IMG/VR virus record: IMGVR_UViG_3300035670_000577
Coordinates: 1-39,005 of that record
DNA: 39,005 nt
Origin: a virus
Strand: one strand, 5' to 3'
Shown: piece by piece, positions 34,221-39,005 of the stretch
How positions within the stretch are numbered: the first letter of the stretch is position 1
How the letters are laid out: every line of letters begins with the position of its first letter
Position numbers and translations under genes: made by a program
Notes under the pieces: generated by a model
The model's database searches: none
Seen by the model: only the letters and a program-made list of their open reading frames with translations
What the model was told of the DNA's origin: nothing

Positions 34221-34771
34221 TGCCCGACAAATACCCCGTCGTCAAAGTCACCCTATGCACCCACCTGAAAGGGGTAAAACCTGGTGAACTCGCTCCCGAA
34301 CTTCTTCGCGGCATTGAAGGCAAAGGCAAACTCCATCATTGTGCGGCTGACGCATACGAAGCAATGGACGCAGCAGCCAACGCCGAAGGAATCGACCTCT
34401 CCCCAACCAGCCAAGCCGACACGTACCGTTCGCTCGAAACCCAAGAGTACGGCTTCTACCAAAGGCACACGGACAAACCAGGCAAGAAACTCCTCAAGCA
34501 AACGCCGCGCATCTACAAAGGGAAAGTCTGGTACCTCAAAAAAGGGTTAGCGCCAATGGCGGTTCCAGGCACCAGCAACCACAACCTCGGCATCGCCATC
34601 GACATCGCCCACGCCTCAGGCAAACGCTTGGAGTGGCTGCTCAAACACGCACAGTCATTCGGCTTCTCATGGGAAGTCCAGTCCGAGCCGTGGCATCTGC
34701 GTTACGTCACGGGCGACAACGTGCCCACCCGCGTCAAAGAGTGGCTCGCGAACAAGCCGACTGAGGCATAA
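34220..34771 (+). CDS. Endolysin, M15 family peptidase (VanY/carboxypeptidase-like)
   Basis: A 183-aa protein. SNHNLGIAIDIAHASGKRLE contains the H121-x6-D128 zinc site, and VQSEPWHLRYVTG supplies Glu156 and His159, the catalytic and third zinc ligands of D-Ala-D-Ala/L-Ala-D-Glu-type M15 peptidases. There is no export signal, so it depends on a holin. The N-terminal ~100 residues include PTSQADTYRSLETQEYGFYQ, which precedes the M15 core in other endolysins. It cuts peptide cross-links of the cell wall and pairs with the transglycosylase-like protein at 281-811. Confidence 0.88.
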   Translation: MPDKYPVVKVTLCTHLKGVKPGELAPELLRGIEGKGKLHHCAADAYEAMDAAANAEGIDLSPTSQADTYRSLETQEYGFYQRHTDKPGKKLLKQTPRIYKGKVWYLKKGLAPMAVPGTSNHNLGIAIDIAHASGKRLEWLLKHAQSFGFSWEVQSEPWHLRYVTGDNVPTRVKEWLANKPTEA

Positions 34772-35058
34772 TGGATGGGGGCTGGGCGCTCGTCTTGGCT
34801 GCCGTAGTCACGGCAGTCGGAGGTGTAATCGTCGGAGTCCTCCAGCAGTTCAAGAGAGAAAACCACGACGACCACGCCTACGTCCGCGGGGTCCTCACGA
34901 TGCTGTACAAGTCCCAGAACCGTATCGAAACGAAGGTGGACCGAGTTGACGAACGGCTCACCCGTCATCTAGATTCTCATGCCTCGGAGGGGATGCTTGA
35001 CAATGGGCGAACAGTTCACCAAAATGGAGTTGAAAGCACTAAGCAGGTTTCTTCGTAA
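34771..35058 (+). CDS. Small membrane-anchored coiled-coil protein, DUF2746/Rz-like
   Basis: A 95-aa protein with TAATG overlap. One N-terminal membrane segment (LVLAAVVTAVGGVIVGVLQQ) is followed by a charged helix (NRIETKVDRVDERLTRHLDS). Membrane segment plus coil after the endolysin is typical of DUF2746 proteins in actinophages and of spanin or second-holin genes. Since actinobacterial cell envelopes differ, its exact lysis role is open. Confidence 0.65.
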   Translation: MDGGWALVLAAVVTAVGGVIVGVLQQFKRENHDDHAYVRGVLTMLYKSQNRIETKVDRVDERLTRHLDSHASEGMLDNGRTVHQNGVESTKQVSS

Positions 35059-35182
35059 GGTCTACCCAGGGGTGACCGAGCAAGACGACTTGTGGAATCT
35101 GATAGCCAAAGTCGAACAACTCGCAAAGGGGAAACATGCACGACCCGACCGCAGGCGCGGAGATTCTTCTCCGAGCGCATGA
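35003..35182 (+). CDS. 59-aa helical protein
   Basis: Starts at ATG 35003 with GGAGGGG ten bases upstream; it overlaps the previous gene by 56 bases. GEQFTKMELKALSRFLRKVY, then PGVTEQDDLWNLIAKVEQLA: helical and charged, with a basic Arg-rich C-terminus (ARPDRRRGDSSPSA). Function unknown. Confidence 0.55.
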   Translation: MGEQFTKMELKALSRFLRKVYPGVTEQDDLWNLIAKVEQLAKGKHARPDRRRGDSSPSA

Positions 35183-35486
35183 ACTGATTACACGCGACAG
35201 GCAGAACGCCTACTCGCATCCGCTCGAAGACTATTCGCGCACAGTCTCCATCTACAACGCACTCAAAGGCGACGATGTGATGACCGCCGAAGACGGCATC
35301 CTGTTCATGGTGTGCGTCAAACTGTCGCGGCTGATGAACGAACTTGACAACCATCTCGACATCCCCGACAACATCATCGACCTCGCAGGATACGTCGGCT
35401 GCCTCCAGATGGTACGCGAAGCATCAAGTCGTACGACAGCAGAACTCGCCCGCATGTTCAAGACTGGCGAGACGTACGCCGAGTGA
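35136..35486 (+). CDS. DUF6378-like protein
   Basis: A 116-aa helical protein starting behind AAAGGGGAAAC. AGAEILLRAHELITRDRQNA YSHP, then MTAEDGILFMVCVKLSRLMN and DNIIDLAGYVGCLQMVRE match the DUF6378 pattern ('DR...Yg.p...f', 'D....mv.lKlaRl', 'D...DlaGYa'). The D-x3-D-like Asp/Glu placing on helices is reminiscent of all-alpha NTP pyrophosphatases (MazG-type), so a nucleotide-related role is possible. Overlaps the next GTG start. Confidence 0.8.
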   Translation: MHDPTAGAEILLRAHELITRDRQNAYSHPLEDYSRTVSIYNALKGDDVMTAEDGILFMVCVKLSRLMNELDNHLDIPDNIIDLAGYVGCLQMVREASSRTTAELARMFKTGETYAE

Positions 35487-35914
35487 AGAACAGCGCCTGG
35501 GACATCAAGTCCAACACCTTCAACTTCGCGGAGGATTTGAAGTACGGGCAGATGGGCGAGAAACGAATCCGCAACATGCTGGAAAACCTCGTCGAAGGTT
35601 CGTTCGAAGTGAAAGCAGACCGCTACCGCAACGGGAACATGGCAATCGAGATGCGCCAAAACCCGCGACGCTCAGGCAAATGGGTACGCTCAGGGCTACA
35701 AGTCACCAAGGCACAGTGGTGGGTGTACATCTTCTCGATGGATGGCGGCTTCATCATCGTCGCCGTCGACCGCCTGAAACGTTTCATCGACGCGAACAAG
35801 GACACGTTGGAAACCCGCGACTTCGCCCGCCGTTCGGACAACCCCGCGTGGGGCTACCTGTTGAAACCCGCCGACGTCTGCGCTTTACTGTATGACCAGA
35901 GGTACGACGCATGA
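35483..35914 (+). CDS. PD-(D/E)XK-type nuclease
   Basis: A 143-aa protein with a GTG start (GTGA overlap). GEKRIRNMLENL (Glu26), SFEVKADRYRNGNMAIEMRQ (Glu42-x-Lys44, Asp46, Glu56) and SGLQVTKAQWWVYIF (Lys76) reproduce the order of phage PD-(D/E)XK enzymes related to resolvases ('GE....L', 'EvK.D....tGN..iE', 'SGl..TkA.ywv'). Likely cuts DNA, as a structure-specific endonuclease, during recombination or packaging. It is the clearer nuclease of the two candidates in the genome. Confidence 0.75.
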   Translation: MKNSAWDIKSNTFNFAEDLKYGQMGEKRIRNMLENLVEGSFEVKADRYRNGNMAIEMRQNPRRSGKWVRSGLQVTKAQWWVYIFSMDGGFIIVAVDRLKRFIDANKDTLETRDFARRSDNPAWGYLLKPADVCALLYDQRYDA

Positions 35915-36189
35915 CCCCGAAAGCCTGCCCGTGGTCGCTGGTGGCTATCCACTGGACTGACGCGTTCGACTCCAGCAACGGCTGGATAGACATGAAGGAC
36001 TACAAACCGAAACCCTGCGAAGTGGTATCGGTCGGCTGGCTATGGCCCGACATCCTTGAAGGCTACGTTTCCATCACTGGCTCTTACATGCCCGACGAAC
36101 TCCCCGAAATGGACACTATCGGCATGGTCACCCACATCCCCCTCGGCATGGTCAACAAGGTCGTAGTGCTCGGCACCCCCGAATTGTAA
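35911..36189 (+). CDS. Conserved phage protein of unknown function
   Basis: A 92-aa protein, ATGA-coupled. VAIHWTDAFDSSNGWIDMKD and VVSVGWLWPDILEGYVSITG, then PDELPEMDTIGMVTHIPLGM VNKV make a recognisable block ('HW.DAFDS.NGWi', 'svG.lw.d..egYv.i..sy.pd', 'HIP.gMv..v') seen in many phages next to nucleases. Small all-beta protein. Confidence 0.75.
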   Translation: MTPKACPWSLVAIHWTDAFDSSNGWIDMKDYKPKPCEVVSVGWLWPDILEGYVSITGSYMPDELPEMDTIGMVTHIPLGMVNKVVVLGTPEL

Positions 36190-36734
36190 TGAAGTACTGC
36201 CCCAAGTGCCACACCACTAAACCCAAGACGGAGTTCCGTTCAGACAAATCACGCCATGACGCGCTGGCCAGGATGTGTAGGCCTTGTCACAAAAAACACG
36301 ATAAAGCAAAGTATCAAAAAAATCGGGCGGCCAGAATTGCGGCTCAACGGCGATTTCGAAACAGCCATCTTCCACGTCTCCGAGCGGAAGCGCGAGCGCG
36401 CTATTGGAACAATCGTGAGCGCAATGTTTCCTATCAACGGGACAGATACAAAAGTCAACGCGAGCAAAGGATTAGAGACCAAGTACAATACGTACAGAGA
36501 CGAAGAGCCAAAAAACTTCAGGCTGGCGTTTTCAAAGTAACAGCAAAAGAACTTAGGCGAATACGCAACAGCCCCTGCTACATGTGCGGTGGCCGATTTG
36601 AGCACATAGACCACATCATTCCCCTTTCCAGGGGTGGCCGACATTCAATAGGCAATCTTGCCCCTGCCTGCGCCGCCTGCAACCTCAAAAAAGGCTATAA
36701 GTACCTTGTCGAAATGAGAAACTTGACAATGTGA
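36189..36734 (+). CDS. HNH endonuclease with N-terminal zinc ribbon
   Basis: A 181-aa protein. Cys4, Cys7, Cys30 and Cys33 make a zinc ribbon of the type found at the N-terminus of phage HNH enzymes. A very basic linker (RAARIAAQRRFRNSHLPRLR and following) leads to the nuclease: CYMC (130-133), then EHIDHIIPLSRGG with Asp141-His142, Asn156, and CAACN (161-165). It nicks or cuts DNA. The gene is visibly more A-rich than its neighbours (AAAAA runs, rare codons), suggesting a recent arrival, perhaps a free-standing homing endonuclease. Confidence 0.88.
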   Translation: MKYCPKCHTTKPKTEFRSDKSRHDALARMCRPCHKKHDKAKYQKNRAARIAAQRRFRNSHLPRLRAEARARYWNNRERNVSYQRDRYKSQREQRIRDQVQYVQRRRAKKLQAGVFKVTAKELRRIRNSPCYMCGGRFEHIDHIIPLSRGGRHSIGNLAPACAACNLKKGYKYLVEMRNLTM

Positions 36735-36751
36735 CTCCCCTCCTGTACGGT
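36723..36751 (+). promoter_or_regulatory. Consensus promoter of the recombination operon
   Basis: TTGACA (36723-36728), 17-base spacer, TACGGT (36746-36751). The -35 lies in the last codons of the HNH gene. CTGTAC (36744-36749) and GTACAG (36755-36760) form an inverted repeat over the -10. An AGAGAAAGG leader follows before ATG 36790, as in the leftward early genes. It probably drives rightward early expression through the join to 2427. Confidence 0.85.
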
Positions 36752-36789
36752 GAAGTACAGAACATCACAACTAAGAGAAAGGCACGGTA

Positions 36790-37737
36790 ATGATTACCCG
36801 AATCGCTAAACCTGCGCACGGTTCGCAGGAATGGTTGAACATCCGCTGGAGGAACGAGAACGGTGAAGCCCGTATCGCAGCGTCGGCGTGCGCCGCGGTG
36901 CACGGACAGCACGCGTTCGTCACACCAGCCGACCTCGCCACCGAACTCCTCGCGGAGAACCCGCCGCAACCGAAGGCGCCGAACTCGGCGATGCTTCGCG
37001 GCACCACACTCGAAGCACCCATCCGCGAATGGGCAGGCACCCTGCTCGGTCACCCCCTGACCGAGCCAGATGTCCTGTTCGCATACGACGAACCAGGAGT
37101 ACGGCTCATCGCCACCATCGACTCCATGTCCGAAGACGGCAGGGTGTTCGAACAGAAAACGACGAACAAGATTTGGCGCGGCAAACTCCCCGACTACTGG
37201 TATTGGCAGGGCGTACAGCAAGCCATCTGCACGGGCGTCTCGGAGATTACGTGGGTCGTCTTCGACTCGACCCTCGACCTTCACTTCCATGTGCAGGGCG
37301 TGTCAAGCGACGAGAAACAAACCCACATCGACAGGTGCCGCACGTTCCTCGCGGCTATCGACATGGGCATAATGCCAGACAACGCCGTCGTCGAATACCG
37401 TCACATTCAGGAAAGATTCCCCGAAGGCAAAGGCGGCGCAGACGCAGCAGTCGACCTCCCGCAGGACGCGCTCGCGCTCATCGAACGCTACCTACTCGCC
37501 AAAGAACAGAAGGCTCAGGCTGAACAGTCCGAGGATTTGGCGAAGGCACAACTGTGCGAGATGCTCGGCGACTCCGAGTACGGTCTGATGCAAGACCAGT
37601 TGCTCGTCACATGGAAGACGGCGACACGCACATCGTTCGACGCCAAGAAGTTCGAAGCGGAGCATCCTGCTCTTGCTGCGAAGTACAAGAAACAATCAAC
37701 GTACCGCACGTTCCGTGTGGTCGGAAAGGAAAAATAA
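36790..37737 (+). CDS. YqaJ/lambda-type exonuclease
   Basis: A 315-aa protein. The N-terminus GSQEWLNIRWRNENGEARIA matches the 'S.eWl..R....tgS.a' start of YqaJ exonucleases. RGTTLEAPIREWAG places the E in helix one, and RLIATIDSMSEDGRVFEQKT gives Asp111 and Glu121-x-Lys123, the PD-(D/E)XK centre. YWYWQGVQQAICTGVSEITW fits the Q-containing helix that follows. It resects double-stranded DNA ends to give single strands for annealing; partner is the next gene. Confidence 0.88.
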   Translation: MITRIAKPAHGSQEWLNIRWRNENGEARIAASACAAVHGQHAFVTPADLATELLAENPPQPKAPNSAMLRGTTLEAPIREWAGTLLGHPLTEPDVLFAYDEPGVRLIATIDSMSEDGRVFEQKTTNKIWRGKLPDYWYWQGVQQAICTGVSEITWVVFDSTLDLHFHVQGVSSDEKQTHIDRCRTFLAAIDMGIMPDNAVVEYRHIQERFPEGKGGADAAVDLPQDALALIERYLLAKEQKAQAEQSEDLAKAQLCEMLGDSEYGLMQDQLLVTWKTATRTSFDAKKFEAEHPALAAKYKKQSTYRTFRVVGKEK

Positions 37738-37740
37738 GCC

Positions 37741-38541
37741 ATGCGATTCAACCTTGACAACTACGAGACAGTGGAGACACGGCTCGCAAAGTTCTGGGCA
37801 CAGTTCCCGAACGGGCAAGTCTTCACCGCCATCCACCACTACGACGACAACAAAGTCGTGTTCCGTGCAGAAATCTACAAGGACATCTCCGACCCGCGCC
37901 CCGTCGCAACGGGGTACGCCGAAGAGGTACGCGACCTGTCACCCGTCAACAAAACATCCCACGTAGAAAACGCCGAGACCTCCGCAATCGGCAGGGCTTT
38001 GGCGAACTACGTGTTCCAATCCAAGACGGCGCCACGCCCGTCACGTGAGGAGATGCAGAAGGTCGCAAGACAGGACACACCGAAGCCTGCGCCCGCTGTG
38101 GACATGTTGACGAAGTTCCGTGAGGCGTGCGCGAAGAACGCGCTCGACCCCGAGCAGGTCGCAACCGAGGCGGGCGTCAACCTTGCCACGCTCAGCGATG
38201 CGGACATGCCGAAGTTGCGTGACAAGTTCAACCAACTGAAGCAGGCACCCACCGCGAAGGATGTCGCCGACGCCGAGACGTTGATTGAACAAATCCGTGA
38301 AGCGTTCCCATCCGCGGAACAGATTGCCGACACCCCACAAATCAAAGACCCAGACGCCGAGGCGACGAAGGCACAAATCGGAAAGATTCGCGCCATGCTC
38401 TCAGCCAAAGGCGTCGGCTCGTACACCGACAAGATTGAAAAGGTGAAGGACTTGTTGAACAAGCCGCACCTCAACAGGTTGGAACAGTTGACCAAGGGTG
38501 AGGCGAACAAAGCCATCCTGATTATCGAGGGAATGAAGTGA
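37741..38541 (+). CDS. Putative single-strand-annealing (recombination) protein
   Basis: A 266-aa protein three bases after the exonuclease. Residues 1-105 (MRFNLDNYETVETRLAKFWA, QVFTAIHHYDDNKVVFRAEI, ATGYAEEVRDLSPVNKTSHV, ENAETSAIGRALANYVF) show the fold order and the closing 'E.aETSAIGRALA' block of ERF/RAD52-like annealing proteins. The rest is helical, with KIGKIRAMLSAKGVGSYTDK-like C-terminal segment. Together with the exonuclease it would make a Red-type system for recombination-dependent replication or repair. Confidence 0.8.
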   Translation: MRFNLDNYETVETRLAKFWAQFPNGQVFTAIHHYDDNKVVFRAEIYKDISDPRPVATGYAEEVRDLSPVNKTSHVENAETSAIGRALANYVFQSKTAPRPSREEMQKVARQDTPKPAPAVDMLTKFREACAKNALDPEQVATEAGVNLATLSDADMPKLRDKFNQLKQAPTAKDVADAETLIEQIREAFPSAEQIADTPQIKDPDAEATKAQIGKIRAMLSAKGVGSYTDKIEKVKDLLNKPHLNRLEQLTKGEANKAILIIEGMK

Positions 38542-38741
38542 CCACAACCGCAGATTTTCTTGTAAGTCTTCCGACACTCGGCGGCGTTCGCGCACGACTC
38601 GGGCTGTTCGCCAGTCGAACTGAACGCGGAGAACTCAACACGTTACTGAACGACGCATACAACGAAATGGGTTTGCTGTATGCCGAGATTGCCAGACTGC
38701 AAACAGCACTCGCAGAGAAAGACAAAGGCAATGACCGATGA
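38538..38741 (+). CDS. Small helical protein of the recombination operon
   Basis: A 67-aa protein with a GTG start (GTGA overlap). TADFLVSLPTLGGVRARLGL, then NTLLNDAYNEMGLLYAEIAR and LQTALAEKDKGNDR: helical, with a coiled-coil end. It may be a small accessory of the annealing or resolvase step; no family is recognised. Confidence 0.6.
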   Translation: MTTTADFLVSLPTLGGVRARLGLFASRTERGELNTLLNDAYNEMGLLYAEIARLQTALAEKDKGNDR

Positions 38742-39005
38742 ACGCAAAGGGGAATGTCAAGGCAACAAGGACAAATGTTCCTTGGACAACTGCCCGCTGT
38801 TTGGCACTCTGGGAAGACCCGACCGACGTGGCGTACGAAGAGTTAGAGGGTGTTCCGACCCTGCCGCTCGCGGTCGCCGAAATCGGACTAAAGGGGATGC
38901 GAAGGCGCGTCGTGCCCGTAAGAAGTTGGGGTTGGGCGGTCACCTTACACGTCACGAAGAGAACTGGGCTGGTGCTTTTCGTACCGAAATCAAAGCAGGC
39001 TTACA
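38731..39005 (+). CDS. N-terminal part of the junction-spanning gene: zinc-motif, possible resolvase-like nuclease
   Basis: The 5' end of a 154-aa gene that continues at base 1 and stops at 281. It starts at ATG 38731, eleven bases inside the previous gene. ERKGECQGNKDKCSLDNCPL gives Cys9, Cys16 and Cys21, with Cys41 later, a likely zinc site. A very basic part follows (RRGVRRVRG...RGRRNRTKGDAKARRARKK), then the HEEN...EIK core described at 1-281. Basic, metal-binding and following exonuclease plus annealing protein, it suits a Holliday-junction resolvase-like enzyme. Confidence 0.6.
   Translation, partial: MTDERKGECQGNKDKCSLDNCPLFGTLGRPDRRGVRRVRGCSDPAARGRRNRTKGDAKARRARKKLGLGGHLTRHEENWAGAFRTEIKAGL
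38915..39005. repeat. Exact 91-bp terminal direct repeat, right copy
   Basis: Identical to 1-91. It lies within a coding frame that continues at the left end, so the repeat shows circular closure of the assembly. Confidence 0.95.

Noticed and set aside
1-39005. Temperate lifestyle with integrase or attachment site
   Set aside because: No integrase, excisionase, partition or cI-type repressor gene is recognised; the HTH proteins are too small and generic to prove it.

Overview
The window is the complete genome of a small tailed bacteriophage, linearised at an arbitrary point. Bases 1-91 recur exactly at 38915-39005, and a gene running off the right end continues in frame at the left end, so the molecule is circular or circularly permuted, about 38,914 bp. 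The DNA is GC-rich by eye and densely coding, with many ATGA, GTGA and TAATG start/stop overlaps. An actinobacterial host is suggested by a WhiB-like regulator, by SOS-box-like sequences of the CGAAC-N4-GTTCG type, and by late genes that seem to lack leaders. No integrase, excisionase or attachment site is visible, and no DNA polymerase, primase, helicase or RNA polymerase gene. Replication and transcription therefore look fully dependent on the host.

Layout. (1) 36790 to the right end and on through 2427 (+): exonuclease, a putative annealing protein, a possible resolvase, a transglycosylase-like protein, WhiB, a helix-turn-helix protein and small zinc-ribbon proteins, behind a consensus promoter at 36723-36751. 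(2) 2479-7811 (-): a leftward early region of about 19 small genes, most unrecognised and many Cys-rich, driven by at least four sigma70-like promoters. (3) 7812-8650: the divergent control region, with a perfect Crp-type site, three 21-bp iteron-like repeats, several inverted repeats and tandem SOS-like boxes. (4) 8651-33437 (+): the late structural operon. It holds an HGS-motif protein, terminase, portal, four large probable internal or ejection proteins, scaffold, N4-gp56-type major capsid protein, fibre-like repeat proteins, a glycosyltransferase, five tiny basic proteins, a connector, a probable tail nozzle or propeller protein, and two glycine-rich fibre cassettes. (5) 33438-36734: lysis genes (membrane proteins, holin-like protein, M15 peptidase), a nuclease, a DUF6378-like protein and an HNH endonuclease.

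The gene order (large proteins between portal and scaffold, no obvious tape-measure gene or tail sheath) suggests a podovirus-like particle; this is inference.

The most unusual feature is the regulatory architecture. Two leftward consensus promoters (TTGACA-17-TATGAT and TTGACA-17-TATGGT) each have a perfect TGTGA-N6-TCACA palindrome just upstream and a hairpin at the predicted 5' end of the RNA. Two other leftward promoters share an ACCCTAG/CTAGGGT inverted repeat. Most early genes that do not overlap their predecessor have an AGAGAAAGG leader. Late gaps repeatedly carry TGC-TAYNNT extended -10 motifs only 9-17 bases before the start codon. SOS-like boxes occur in tandem at two places. Together these suggest a phage whose expression is read from host Crp-type and LexA-type regulators.
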